The notes: a model not told the origin generated them from the sequence alone. 64,000 nucleotides of DNA from JAJPKK01 sp963781195 (GCA_963781195.1 CAWAEZ010000008.1:806001-870000); one strand, 5' to 3'; shown: positions 42,011 to 51,206, counted from the stretch's first letter. Numbers and translations are program-made.

Positions 42011-42462
42011 GGTACCCCCTCCCGTTGTTGCCCAACCGGGAGAAACTCTAGCCGCATTGCCGAGGAGAATAAATTTCGATCCTGATTCTACGTAAATGGA
42101 AAGTAATTGGTTTTTATTTTGGAAAGAATTCTGCGACGGAGATTGTCAATCGTCGTTGCGACATCATGGGCAGGTCTTGCCCCGTTTCGGGGCGTCGCCG
42201 GGGAGCCCCGCTGATGCGCCTGTCGGCGTTATGAAAATCCACCAGCCTTGCCGTCATGCCGGGTCCGCTGCGTCCGCGGCGGACGGCCGGCGAACGCCGC
42301 CGCGGCGCCGCGCGCCCCTCTGAGGCATGCTATGGCCGTAGCCGGCAGTGGATGGCTTGGGCAACGGATTCTTTAACGTGCCGTTAACCATAAAAATGAC
42401 AAACCGGTCCGGCTATCGAAATTCCACCTTATTTCGATTCGCTGCTGTCCCGGGGGGGGGCT
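42011..42462. other. Intergenic region between divergent porin and a small gene
   Basis: 452 bp. The part near the porin (42060-42135) is strongly AT-rich (GTAAATGGAAAGTAATTGG, TTTTTATTTTGG) and should hold the porin promoter. A GC-rich middle has a GCCCCGTTTCGGGGC hairpin near 42179-42193. The right end carries a consensus CtrA box and nine consecutive G before the next start. No ORF or RNA gene is supported. Confidence 0.6.
42373..42387 (+). promoter_or_regulatory. Consensus CtrA box TTAA-N7-TTAA
   Basis: TTAACGTGCCGTTAA matches the full CtrA-recognition consensus with the correct 7-base spacing and is followed by C. It is 76-90 bases upstream of the ATG of the small gene at 42463. CtrA is the master cell-cycle regulator of alphaproteobacteria. 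Binding has not been shown here. Confidence 0.6.
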
Positions 42463-42660
42463 ATGGGCACGGTCGTCGAGTTTTCGCAGGCGCGGCGCGC
42501 ATCGCGCCGAAACAAAATGCCGGTCGCGGCGGGCTCCGCCGTGATCGTCATCCTTCCTTCGATCCGGATCGAGCGGGAGGTGGTCGAGGCGGCGGCTCCG
42601 CCGCCGGCCGCGCAGTCGCGCGCCAGCCGCAAGCGTCGCAAACGCGCTACGCGTGCGTAG
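42463..42660 (+). CDS. Small basic protein of unknown function
   Basis: A 65-residue protein starting MGTVVEFSQARRASRRNKMP. It has a short hydrophobic stretch (AGSAVIVILPSIRIER) and a basic C-terminal tail (SRKRRKRATRA). The start lies behind a run of nine G, which could serve as an unusual ribosome-binding region or be prone to slippage. A full CtrA-type box precedes it. From memory, short proteins with this layout occur in Bradyrhizobium. Function unknown. Confidence 0.6.
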   Translation: MGTVVEFSQARRASRRNKMPVAAGSAVIVILPSIRIEREVVEAAAPPPAAQSRASRKRRKRATRA

Positions 42661-42696
42661 CAGCAGCGAGTGGCGTGGGAGGAGAGGGGTGCCGCC

Positions 42697-43245
42697 TCAT
42701 TGCGGGCGGCACTGCGCTCCGGTCAAGGCGGCGGTTGCAGTCGGAAGCTGGCTCGGCTCCGGGCTGAAGGCGCGGGCCACGATCAGGCCGGTCACGGTCG
42801 GCGATTCCACGATCAGGCGGTCGGCCGCCGTCACGTCCTCGTCTTCCGGGATGTCGCCGCGCTGCTTGGTCGTCATCAGGTCGAGCTCGATCGCGCGGCG
42901 GCCCGCCGAGCGGTCGTTGATGGCGTAGTAGGCGATGTCGAAGCGGGTGTAGAACGTCACCGACGTATAGGCCGGGCTCAGCGGCACGGAGAGCTTGACC
43001 GGGCCTTTGCTCAGATCGTACCGGCACACTGCGGTTGCGAAGGCAGGGTCCATGAACGGCATGGCGGATTCCGCCGGGGTCGGGGCGGCCAGCAGCTTGA
43101 ATCCATTGATGGGGGCAACCGGTGCGAGCCGCGCATAAGCGTCCTGGGTCGCGGTCCGCGGCAGCAGCATGATGCTTCCGAGGTGGACGAGGCCACCCAG
43201 CACGAGCCCCCCGACGATCCACAGCACCCAGCGGATCATGCGCAT
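42697..43245 (-). CDS. DUF1254-like protein with N-terminal anchor
   Basis: A 182-residue protein. One N-terminal helix (WVLWIVGGLVLGGLVHLGSI) anchors it, and the rest is outside. The sequence VAPINGFKLLAAPTPAESAM and CRYDLSKGPVKLSVPLSP resembles the DUF1254 half of the DUF1254/DUF1214 protein family. It ends in a cysteine tail (TGAQCRPQ). ATG 43245 overlaps the upstream gene's stop by 10 bp. In many genomes the two domains are fused; here they are split and cotranscribed. Confidence 0.8.
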   Translation of the reverse strand: MRMIRWVLWIVGGLVLGGLVHLGSIMLLPRTATQDAYARLAPVAPINGFKLLAAPTPAESAMPFMDPAFATAVCRYDLSKGPVKLSVPLSPAYTSVTFYTRFDIAYYAINDRSAGRRAIELDLMTTKQRGDIPEDEDVTAADRLIVESPTVTGLIVARAFSPEPSQLPTATAALTGAQCRPQ

Positions 43246-43817
43246 TTTCCCGACGAGATGATCGCCGGCATCGGCGCTTCGCGGCCGGCGCGCGTCGCGA
43301 TGCCGAGCGAGGTGTCATAGAAGCGCATGACGAGGATGTAGCGCTCCACGCCGCCGGTCGGCAGCCAATTTCCAGGACGGGCGCGCGGCGACAACGTCAC
43401 CGCAAAGTCCCCTTTACGGTCTCGCACGAGCTCTTGGCTGGTGAACCCGAACCGGGACAGGGAATTGGCGACGAGGTTGCCGGACGGGCTGTAGAGGGTC
43501 AGCGTGAAGTAGCGCGCCGACGGCGTGGTGCCCCGCACGGTCACGTCGCAACGCCCGTCGAGCGCGTGGCCGGCATCGTCGCCGCCGGCGACGAAAGTGA
43601 TTCCGTCCCCGACACCGATCGGCAGTTCGCCATTGCGTGCGATCGCCGCGCGAGCATAGGGATCGACGCCGGAGGTGCCGCGGCGCGGGTCGGCTTTCCA
43701 CGCGCCCAGCGACAGCTTGCCGAACGAGACGTTGCTGGACAGCGCAAACCACGTCGTCCCGAGGCCGATCGCCCCGGCGATGATGAAGGAGAGCAGCAAT
43801 CCTATGAGCAATCGCAC
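43236..43817 (-). CDS. DUF1214-domain protein
   Basis: A 193-residue protein. GTG 43817 is preferred (GAGG about 15 bases upstream), though a start at 43874 is possible. One N-terminal helix (LLIGLLLSFIIAGAIGLGTT) is followed by KLSLGAWKADPRRGTSGVDP, a linker, and the family's closing part YFTLTLYSPSGNLVANSLSR and LSPRARPGNWLPTGGVERYI. It ends in SSGKCA. The DUF1214 fold is found with DUF1254, often with porin-like transport or sugar responses, but function is unknown. Confidence 0.82.
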   Translation of the reverse strand: MRLLIGLLLSFIIAGAIGLGTTWFALSSNVSFGKLSLGAWKADPRRGTSGVDPYARAAIARNGELPIGVGDGITFVAGGDDAGHALDGRCDVTVRGTTPSARYFTLTLYSPSGNLVANSLSRFGFTSQELVRDRKGDFAVTLSPRARPGNWLPTGGVERYILVMRFYDTSLGIATRAGREAPMPAIISSGKCA

Positions 43818-44052
43818 TTTCGGCCCGGCCTCGGCAGGAACGCCGAACGGTGCCCGCCACCCGGCGGGCCGCACGTCCGATGCGTTCAGTGTCTTATACC
43901 TACAGCATGATCACCTAAGTCGACGGCATTTTCGACAAGATCGCGCCCAAATCAAGGAACCGGCCGGTCGTGCGCGGCTCGCCTGCCGGACTCGCCGCCT
44001 TGTCGTCGGTGCCACGTCTCCGTGCTGCCGGCTCGCCCAATGCCGTTCAACG

Positions 44053-46350
44053 TCACTCGGCTGCCGCCGCGATGCTGCCGACCGTGTTGTCCGCCCGCTT
44101 CGGAGCCGATGCGTTCGGGGTCTCCTGAGTGATCGGCTGCGCGATCAGCGCGCGGCCGGCCTCGTCCATCAGCCGCTCGATCCGCAGCAGCGACTGCACG
44201 CCGCGATTGGTGAGCATGATCGGGCGGAGCGCCTCGTTCTTGTTGCCCTCCAGCACCGGGCCGACCGCGATTCCATTGGGCCCGACCCCCGTGATGTTCT
44301 TGAGCTCCACGCCCTGATGGGCGTAGGCCATGATTTCGTGCCAGCTCTGGGCGGGCAGCGAGCCGCCGGTCATCTTGTTGAGCGGGCTGTAGTCATCGTT
44401 GCCGAACCACACGCCGCACACGAAGTTGCCGGTATAGCCGACGAACCAGGCGTCGCGATACGAGTTGGTGGTGCCGGTCTTGCCGGCCGCCTTGATGCCG
44501 TCGAGAGCGGCCCGCTTGGCGGTACCTTCCTCAACCACCTTGCTCATCATGAACGCCATGTCCGAGGCGACCTGGGCGGGGATCGCCGCGTGCGGCTTGG
44601 GCCCGTCGCGGTCGAACCGCCAGATCGTGTCGCCGGTGCCGGAGCGCACTTCGAGGATGGCGTGAGGCGCCACCGCCATCCCCTTGTTGGGGAAGGTGGC
44701 ATAGGCCACGGTGTGCTCCAGCACATTGACCTCGTCCGCTCCGATCGGCAGCGACGGCGTGTCCGGGAGCGGCGATTTGATGCCGAAGCGCCGGGCGGTC
44801 GCCACGATCATGGCGCGGCCGATCTTCGGGTTCCCCTTGCCGAGCGCGATCGACAGCTTGACCGGGATGACGTTGATGGACCGGATGATCGCCTGCAGCA
44901 GCGTGATCGAGCCGGAGTAGGACCGTCCGTAGTTTTGCGGGCACCAGTTGCCGATGCACACCGGCCCGTCGACCAGGACCGAGGTCATCTTGAAGCCGTT
45001 CGCCAGCGCAGTGGCGTAGACGTAGGGTTTGAACGACGATCCCGGCTGGCGGAGGGCGTCGGTCGCCCGGTTGAACTGGCTGGCGTTGTAATCGACCCCG
45101 CCCACCATGGCGCGGACCGCGCCGTCGAGGTCGGAGAGCACCGTGGCCGCCTGCTTGGCATGGTAATCGCGGCCGAACTGGCGGATCTGGTTCTCGATCA
45201 CGTCTTCGGCGTTGCGCTGCATGCCGGGGTCGAGGGCGGTGCGCACCACGAAAGCGCGGTCGGTGATCGTCCGCGGGAAGGTGTCGACGAGCTTCTTCAT
45301 CTCGTCGAACGCCCAATCCAGATAGTACCCGGGAGCGCCCTCGTCGCGGCGGTCGATCGCGCGGGCCGGATTTCGGCGGGCGCCGAACACCTGTCCTTCG
45401 GTCATGAATCCGGCGTCCACCAGATTGTCGAGCACGACGTTGGCGCGGGCGCGGGCGGCCGGAAGGTTGATGTGGGGCGCGAACTTGGTCGGCGCTTTGA
45501 ACAGCCCCGCCAGCATGGCCGCTTCGGGGAGGGTGACCTCGCGGGCCGACTTGCCGAAATAGAAGTTCGAGGCGGCGTCGACGCCGAAGGCTCCGCCGCC
45601 CATATAGGCGCGGTCGAGGTAGAGCTTGAGGATCTCGTTCTTGGTGAGTCGGGTTTCCAGCCACAGGGCGAGAAACGCCTCCTTCACCTTGCGCTCGATG
45701 GTGCGCTCGTTGCTCAGGAACAGGTTTTTGGCGAGCTGCTGGGTGATCGAGCTGCCGCCCTGAACCACGCCGCCGGCGCGCGCGTTGGTGACGACGGCAC
45801 GGAACGTGCCGGCGACGTCGATGCCGAAATGCTCGTAGAAGCGCCGGTCCTCGGTGGCGAGCACCGCCTTGATCAGATGGTCCGGCAATTCATTGAGAGG
45901 TACCGAATGACTGTGCTTGATGCCACGGCTGCCGACCTCGTTGCCGTAGCGGTCGAGAAAGGTGACTGCGAGCTCGGACTTCTTCAGCCAATCCTCGTCG
46001 GAGGTCTCGCGGAAGGCCGGCCCGGCGAGGGCCAGCATCAGCAGGAGGCCGCCGACGCCCATGGTGGCCACTTCGGACAGCGGCTCGACGACCAGCCAGC
46101 GCCGCCATCCCGCGACATGGAAGCGATCCATGAGGTCGCGGTAGCGCTCGAAAGCTTCCCGCGCCAACAGCCCGCCGCGGAACAGCCCAAAGTCGAGGCG
46201 TGCATCGAGATCGAGCAGAAAGTTCTTGATCCGCGCTCGGAATCCGGGCTTCGGCAGCGTGAGCGGCGCGGAGCCGCGCCCCGCGCTCCCGGGGGATCCC
46301 GCGCCCTCTGGCTGGCCGGACTGGCCCTGGTTCGGAACTTGATCCTGCAC
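44053..46350 (-). CDS. Class A penicillin-binding protein (PBP1A/1C-like)
   Basis: A 765-residue bifunctional peptidoglycan synthase. GTG 46350 lies six bases after GGAG. A cytoplasmic N-terminal stretch precedes one helix (VATMGVGGLLLMLALAGPAF). The glycosyltransferase domain has the catalytic Glu in LATEDRRFYEHFGIDVAGTF, then GGSSITQQLAKNLFLSNERT and RKVKEAFLALWLE. The transpeptidase domain has nucleophile Ser in RQPGSSFKPYVYA, SxN as SINVIP and KTG in AAGKTGTTNSYRDAWFVG. The C-terminal tail has a poorly conserved 60-residue end. No partner is adjacent. Confidence 0.93.
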   Translation of the reverse strand: MQDQVPNQGQSGQPEGAGSPGSAGRGSAPLTLPKPGFRARIKNFLLDLDARLDFGLFRGGLLAREAFERYRDLMDRFHVAGWRRWLVVEPLSEVATMGVGGLLLMLALAGPAFRETSDEDWLKKSELAVTFLDRYGNEVGSRGIKHSHSVPLNELPDHLIKAVLATEDRRFYEHFGIDVAGTFRAVVTNARAGGVVQGGSSITQQLAKNLFLSNERTIERKVKEAFLALWLETRLTKNEILKLYLDRAYMGGGAFGVDAASNFYFGKSAREVTLPEAAMLAGLFKAPTKFAPHINLPAARARANVVLDNLVDAGFMTEGQVFGARRNPARAIDRRDEGAPGYYLDWAFDEMKKLVDTFPRTITDRAFVVRTALDPGMQRNAEDVIENQIRQFGRDYHAKQAATVLSDLDGAVRAMVGGVDYNASQFNRATDALRQPGSSFKPYVYATALANGFKMTSVLVDGPVCIGNWCPQNYGRSYSGSITLLQAIIRSINVIPVKLSIALGKGNPKIGRAMIVATARRFGIKSPLPDTPSLPIGADEVNVLEHTVAYATFPNKGMAVAPHAILEVRSGTGDTIWRFDRDGPKPHAAIPAQVASDMAFMMSKVVEEGTAKRAALDGIKAAGKTGTTNSYRDAWFVGYTGNFVCGVWFGNDDYSPLNKMTGGSLPAQSWHEIMAYAHQGVELKNITGVGPNGIAVGPVLEGNKNEALRPIMLTNRGVQSLLRIERLMDEAGRALIAQPITQETPNASAPKRADNTVGSIAAAAE

Positions 46351-46615
46351 GGTCGCTCCGTTACTGAGCAGTTTAAAGGGTCGCTCGGCCGAACGTGTCT
46401 AGCCCATCGGCTTTCGCGGGCCAACAGTAAGCCGGAACATGAACATTTGGAGGCATCGCTGCGGCGAAATTCGCACCGATTCCGATCGTGCCCGAGAGTT
46501 CTTTACTTTTCAATCGCTTGAAGGCGAGCGCGACGAAATAATCGGAACGGTGGCGCGCCCGCATCACCTGATACCGCGGCGGCCCGCCGACCGATGCGCG
46601 CCGCAGGAGAATCCA

Positions 46616-47098
46616 ATGGAGGAAAAGCCGTTCTGGCGCCGCAAGAGCCTTGCCGGCATGACCGAGAAGGAGTGGGAGAGCCTTTGCGACGGCTGCGGGC
46701 GCTGCTGCCTCAACAAGATCGAGGAGGAGACCAGCGGACGCATCTACTATACCGACGTCGGCTGTACCCTGCTCGACGGGGAATCCTGCCGCTGCAAGGA
46801 CTACCCGAATCGCTCCGAGCAGGTCAGCGACTGCGTCCGCCTCACGCCGGCCAATCTCGAAGAGTTGAGGTGGCTGCCGCCGACCTGCGGCTACCGTTTG
46901 GTGTCGGAAGGCCGAGACCTCTATTGGTGGCACCCTTTGGTGTCCGGCGATCCGGAGACCGTGCATACGGCCGGCGTGTCGGTGCGGGGAAAGGTCGCCT
47001 TGTCCGAGGACGCTCTCGGCAATGCGGATTACGAGGACCACCTCGTTTCCTGGCCCCTGCGGGTGCCGGCCGCCGCCCGGGCCAAGCGGCGGCGTTGA
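46616..47098 (+). CDS. YcgN/UPF0260-type cysteine-cluster protein
   Basis: A 160-residue protein. ATG 46616 follows GCAGGAG; sequence before it is not conserved. The N-terminal part is KPFWRRKSLAGMTEKEWESL. The cysteine cluster is LCDGCGRCCLNKI plus CTLLDGESCRCKDYPNRS and later CVRL and CGY, matching UPF0260/YcgN with several Cys likely to bind a metal or iron-sulfur cluster. The WWHPLVSGDPETVHTAGVSV motif is also diagnostic. Role unknown. It is divergent from the penicillin-binding protein gene. Confidence 0.9.
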   Translation: MEEKPFWRRKSLAGMTEKEWESLCDGCGRCCLNKIEEETSGRIYYTDVGCTLLDGESCRCKDYPNRSEQVSDCVRLTPANLEELRWLPPTCGYRLVSEGRDLYWWHPLVSGDPETVHTAGVSVRGKVALSEDALGNADYEDHLVSWPLRVPAAARAKRRR

Positions 47099-47184
47099 GG
47101 GCGGGACGAAACGCGTTCCCCGTCGACTGCCGGCCACCTTTTCCTGCGCCTCATAGCTCATGTGCCGGCTGCGGCATTGAAAAC

Positions 47185-47200
47185 GCCGCCCCGGGGCGGC
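47185..47200. promoter_or_regulatory. 16-bp perfect palindrome before the DHA2 transporter genes
   Basis: GCCGCCCCGGGGCGGC at 47185-47200, 88 bp upstream of the first transporter start. A GGAACCGCGA direct repeat follows (near 47254-47280). Efflux operons often carry dyad operators for TetR or MarR regulators, but no regulator gene is present here. Confidence 0.35.
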
Positions 47201-47287
47201 ATATGCTGCCTCCGATCTGACATGGCCCTTCCCGTGTGACCGTCGGCGGTTCGGGGAACCGCGACACACCCGGAACCGCGAGACACA

Positions 47288-48862
47288 ATGACAAATCCGC
47301 CTGCCCTTGCCAGCGATGGTGCCGGACCCTCCGCGCGTGATGAAAGCGACCCGCACGGGTCCGTGGAGCACGATCCCGCGGCGGCAGACGTTGCCGCGCC
47401 CCTGGCGCCGGCCGCCATCACCAAGATCATCTTCGGCATCATGCTGGCGATGTTCCTGAGCGCGCTGGAGCAGACCATCGTCGCGCCGGCGCTTCCCACC
47501 ATCGGCGTTCACCTCGGCGACATCGAGAACCTGTCGTGGGTGGTCACGGCCTACCTCCTGAGCGCCACCGCGGCGACGCCGCTGTTCGGCAAGCTTTCCG
47601 ACATCTATGGCCGGCGAACCATTCTCCTGACCTGCGTCGCCATCTTCATCGTCGGCTCGCTCGCCTGTGCGCTCGCGCCGACCATGTGGGGACTGATCGC
47701 GGCCCGCGCACTTCAGGGCTTCGGCGGCGGCGGCATCCTGCCGATCGCCCAGACCATCATCGCCGACATCGTGTCGCCGCGCGAGCGGCCGCGCTACCAG
47801 AGCTATTCCGCGGTCATGTTCATGTTCGCGAGCGTGATCGGCCCGGTGCTCGGCGGCGTGCTCACCGACCGCATCCACTGGTCGTTGATCTTCTGGATCA
47901 ACGTGCCGATGGGCGCGGCCGCGCTCTTCATCACCTACCGCGCCCTCCATAAGCTGCCGCGCCACGAACGCCCGCATGCGCTCGACGTCGTCGGCGCCGC
48001 GCTGATGGTCGCCGCCGCCATCTTGCTGATGCTGGCGATGACATGGGGCGGCTCGCGCTATGCTTGGCTGTCCTGGCAGATCGGCGCGATGCTCGCGGCG
48101 TCGGCGGTGGCGTGGGGCCTGTTCGCGCTGCGCCTCGCCACCGCGGCGGAGCCGCTGATCCCGCCGTCGGTGCTGCGCGAACCGGTGGTCACCCGGATCG
48201 TCATCACGGCGTTCTTCAGCATCGGCGCCATCATCGGTCTCTCGATCTACGTTCCGCTCTACCTCGAGCTGGTGCTCGGCGTGTCGCCGTCGGTCTCCGG
48301 TATCGCCCTCATCGCCTTCACCGCGGGAACGGTAGCCGGCGCTTTCGCGGCCGGCCGGGCGCTGGGCCGCAGCCAGCACTACAAGCGCGTGCCCATGGCG
48401 GGTCTCGCGATCGCGATCGCGAGCCTCGTGGTGCTCGCTGCGCTGCCGGTGAAGCTCATGCTCCCCGGCGTGTCGGTCATGCTGTTGCTGTGCGGCGGCG
48501 GGATCGGAACCATGTATCCGGTGACCACCGTGCTGATACAGAATGCGGTCCTGCCGCATCAGTTCGGGATCGTCACCGGAACGCTGAATTTCTTCCGGCT
48601 GCTCGGCGGCACCATCATCGTCGCGGCCCTCGGCGCCATCGTGCTCACCAAGCTCGACGCCTCCGGCGGCCTCGTCGCCCTCGATACGCTGGCCAAGAGC
48701 GGCGTGCGGCCCGATACCGACTTCTCCTCGGTGTTTTCCTGGGTCTTCATCGCCGCCGCTCTGTGTCTCGTGGTGGCGCTCGCCTGCCTGGCCGGCATCG
48801 AGGAGCGGCCGTTGCGAGGCCCGGCGCCGGTGCGCAAGGCCGCGCCGCTCGCGGCCGAGTAG
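47288..48862 (+). CDS. MFS transporter, DHA2 family (first of a tandem pair)
   Basis: A 524-residue transporter with 14 predicted helices, the hallmark of DHA2 (EmrB/QacA type) drug:proton antiporters. A 50-residue hydrophilic N-terminus precedes helix 1 (IIFGIMLAMFLSALEQTIVA). Motif A is GKLSDIYGRRTILL. Motif C and the later GGGGILPIAQTIIADIVSPR are present. The C-terminus is short and basic. No membrane fusion protein or outer-membrane factor gene is near, so it probably works as a single-component inner-membrane pump. Substrate unknown. It is followed after 4 bp by a paralogue. Confidence 0.92.
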   Translation: MTNPPALASDGAGPSARDESDPHGSVEHDPAAADVAAPLAPAAITKIIFGIMLAMFLSALEQTIVAPALPTIGVHLGDIENLSWVVTAYLLSATAATPLFGKLSDIYGRRTILLTCVAIFIVGSLACALAPTMWGLIAARALQGFGGGGILPIAQTIIADIVSPRERPRYQSYSAVMFMFASVIGPVLGGVLTDRIHWSLIFWINVPMGAAALFITYRALHKLPRHERPHALDVVGAALMVAAAILLMLAMTWGGSRYAWLSWQIGAMLAASAVAWGLFALRLATAAEPLIPPSVLREPVVTRIVITAFFSIGAIIGLSIYVPLYLELVLGVSPSVSGIALIAFTAGTVAGAFAAGRALGRSQHYKRVPMAGLAIAIASLVVLAALPVKLMLPGVSVMLLLCGGGIGTMYPVTTVLIQNAVLPHQFGIVTGTLNFFRLLGGTIIVAALGAIVLTKLDASGGLVALDTLAKSGVRPDTDFSSVFSWVFIAAALCLVVALACLAGIEERPLRGPAPVRKAAPLAAE

Positions 48863-48866
48863 CACC

Positions 48867-50417
48867 GTGGCGAGCAAGCAGGCTCCGATCGTATCGGCCC
48901 CCATCGAGTCTGCACAAATCGAGTCTGCACACGTCGACGCCGCACACGATGCGTCGCCGTCGTCGGCGGTCCCCGCGGCGGCGCCGCTCAGCTATGTCGA
49001 GGTGCGCAGCATCATCTGGGGAATGATGCTGGCCATGTTCCTCGCCGCCCTCAACCAGACGGTCGTGGCGACGGCGTTGCCGACCATCGGCCGCGACTTC
49101 GGCGATTTCGAAAACCTGCCCTGGGTCGTCACCGCATTCCTGCTGACCTCGACCGCGGTGGCGCCGTTGTACGGCAAGCTCAGCGACATCTACGGCCGCC
49201 GCACGATGCTGCTGACCGGGCTCGGCCTGTTCGTCGCGGGCTCGGTGATGTGCGCGCTGTCTCCCAATATGTTCCTGCTGAGCCTCGGTCGCGCCGTGCA
49301 GGGCATCGGCGGCGGCGGCATCATGCCGCTGGTGCAGACCGTCATCGCCGATGCCAGCACGCCGCGCGAGCGCGGCCGCTACCAGGCGCTGATCGGCAGC
49401 ATCTGGGTCAGTGCCGGGGTGTCCGGACCACTGGTCGGCGGGTTCATCTCCGAGCACCTGCCATGGCCGATGATCTTCTGGCTCAACGTGCCGCTCGGCA
49501 TCGCCGGCTTGGTGATGATCTTCGTCGCGCTCAAGAAGCTGCCGCGGCACGACCGCAAGCACCGGCTCGATCTGCTCGGCGCCGCGCTGATGGTGACGTC
49601 CGCGGTGGCGCTGCTGCTCGCGCTCGCCTGGGGCGGCACCCGCTACGCCTGGGCATCGCCGCAGATCGCGCTGTTGCTCGTCGCCAGCGTCGTGTTCGCG
49701 GTGCTGTTCGGCTGGCGGCTGCGCCACGCTCCGGAGCCGTTTCTGCCGCTGCCGATCCTCAAGGATCCGGTGGTGCGGATGGGCACGGCGGCGAGCGCGT
49801 GCGCGGTGGGGGCGTCGCTCGCGCTCACCATCTACCTGCCGCTGTATTTCCAGGTGGTGCACAAGCTTTCGGTCGCCATGTCGGGGCTGGCGCTGATCCC
49901 CCTGGTGGCGATGACGACGCCGGGCTCGATCCTGGCGGGTCGCGCCCTCAGCCGCTTCGAGCACTACAAGCGGGTGCCGACGGTCGGGTTGAGCCTCGGC
50001 ATCGCGGCGGCCGCTCTGCTCGCGGTGTGGCCGACGGCGCCGTTATGGCTGGTTCTCGCCGCGCTCACCGTCATCAGCACGGGATGCGGCGCAACCTATC
50101 CGGTGTGCACCGTGAGCGTCCAGAACGCCGTGCCCCCGCATCAGGTCGGGACAGCGACCGGTGCGATGAACTTCTTTCGGGCGCTGTTCAGCGCGCTGCA
50201 GGTCGCCATCCTCGGCGCCATCGTGGTGGCGGGGTTCGGCGTCGGCGTCGAGCGCGGTCGCGGCGCCGAGGTCGTGGTGAACGCCGCCAACGCTCTGGGC
50301 TCCAACGTTTTTCATGTATTCGGCTGGATGTTCGCGACCGCCGGCCTGTTTCTCGCGATCGGCCTCCTGGCGCTGATCCTCATGGAAGAGCGGCCGCTGC
50401 GCGGCCCGGCGTCGTAG
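48867..50417 (+). CDS. MFS transporter, DHA2 family (second of a tandem pair)
   Basis: A 516-residue transporter, paralogous to its neighbour: compare MLAMFLAALNQTVVATALPT and GKLSDIYGRRTMLL here with the first gene. GTG 48867 lies 4 bp after the previous stop. Fourteen helices are predicted. The N-terminus holds IESAQIESAHVDAAH, from two 15-bp DNA repeats (48903-48932). The two genes likely form one transcript and could act as a heteromer or as separate pumps. The pair arose by tandem duplication, because the order and spacing of motifs are the same. Confidence 0.92.
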   Translation: MASKQAPIVSAPIESAQIESAHVDAAHDASPSSAVPAAAPLSYVEVRSIIWGMMLAMFLAALNQTVVATALPTIGRDFGDFENLPWVVTAFLLTSTAVAPLYGKLSDIYGRRTMLLTGLGLFVAGSVMCALSPNMFLLSLGRAVQGIGGGGIMPLVQTVIADASTPRERGRYQALIGSIWVSAGVSGPLVGGFISEHLPWPMIFWLNVPLGIAGLVMIFVALKKLPRHDRKHRLDLLGAALMVTSAVALLLALAWGGTRYAWASPQIALLLVASVVFAVLFGWRLRHAPEPFLPLPILKDPVVRMGTAASACAVGASLALTIYLPLYFQVVHKLSVAMSGLALIPLVAMTTPGSILAGRALSRFEHYKRVPTVGLSLGIAAAALLAVWPTAPLWLVLAALTVISTGCGATYPVCTVSVQNAVPPHQVGTATGAMNFFRALFSALQVAILGAIVVAGFGVGVERGRGAEVVVNAANALGSNVFHVFGWMFATAGLFLAIGLLALILMEERPLRGPAS

Positions 50418-50568
50418 GTCGCGCCCCAAGTGCGCCAGGCGCGCCTGCGCTATGGCGTTTCGATCTGCGTCAACTCTCCCGCCGGGGGGCGCTGGTTGAA
50501 CGGCCGGGGAACTCCCATATTCCCGCTGCACCCGTTTCGGGGCGGTTCTCGCTCGGTGAAGGAAACCC

Positions 50569-51006
50569 ATGTCCGTCTTTGCGCTGTTCCTCAACATCCT
50601 GTGGATCGCCTTCGGCGGCCTTTACATGGCGGCCGCCTGGGTCCTCGCCGCCCTCATCATGGCGGTCACCATCGTCGGCATGCCGTGGACGCGGGCGGCC
50701 TTCAACATCGCGCTCTACACGCTGATGCCGTTCGGGCAGAAGGCCGTGTCGCGGGCCGAATATGCCGGCCGCGAGGATCTCGGCACCGGGCCGCTCGGCC
50801 TGGTCGGCAACCTCATCTGGCTCGTGCTCGCGGGCTGGTGGCTGGCGCTCGGCCACCTCATCACCGCCATTCTCCTCGCGGTGACGATCATCGGCATTCC
50901 GTTCGCCTGGGCGCACTGGAAGCTGGCCGGCATCGCGCTGTGGCCGATCGGCAAGATGATCGTCCCTGCCGACGACGCGCCGCTGCGCTACTACGGGCCG
51001 CGCTGA
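50569..51006 (+). CDS. YccF-domain membrane protein
   Basis: A 145-residue protein beginning MSVFALFLNILWIAFGGLYM. It contains two copies of the YccF pattern: FGGLYMAAAWVLAALIMAV with TIVGMPWTRAAFNIALYTLM, and GNLIWLVLAGWWLALGHLI with LLAVTIIGIPFAWAHWKLAG. YccF proteins are inner-membrane proteins of unknown role. It is on the same strand as the transporters but 151 bp behind, so it may be its own unit. Confidence 0.9.
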   Translation: MSVFALFLNILWIAFGGLYMAAAWVLAALIMAVTIVGMPWTRAAFNIALYTLMPFGQKAVSRAEYAGREDLGTGPLGLVGNLIWLVLAGWWLALGHLITAILLAVTIIGIPFAWAHWKLAGIALWPIGKMIVPADDAPLRYYGPR

Positions 51007-51023
51007 GGGCGGGCGGGGCGAGG

Positions 51024-51042
51024 CGCCCGGTCAAACCGGGCG
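51024..51042 (+). terminator. Hairpin after the YccF gene
   Basis: CGCCCGG (51024-51030), loop TCAAA, and CCGGGCG (51036-51042), 18 bp after the stop. It lacks a T-run, so it may be a weak terminator. Confidence 0.4.
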
Positions 51043-51206
51043 ACTCTGGGTAACTGAATCAGACCGGGCGATAATCCCTCTTGACGCCGACCGAGGCTCC
51101 TTTGCATGGGGTTGTTTTTCGAAAAAATCCCGGAAGCTGGTCGTTTGGGCGGGTGAAGAGGAACCCGCCGCGCGTTTAGCGGCGATTGTCGCCCGGTCTC
51201 ATCGCC

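Noticed and set aside
46373..48904. 843-codon minus-strand frame opposite the YcgN-like and first DHA2 gene
   Set aside because: It is a low-complexity, His/Arg/Asp-rich shadow of real genes.
51043..51206. Small RNA or tRNA in the gap before the CbpM-like gene
   Set aside because: No cloverleaf, no tRNA T-loop sequence and no strong terminator. Only a short AT-rich patch (TTTTTCGAAAAAA) is seen.
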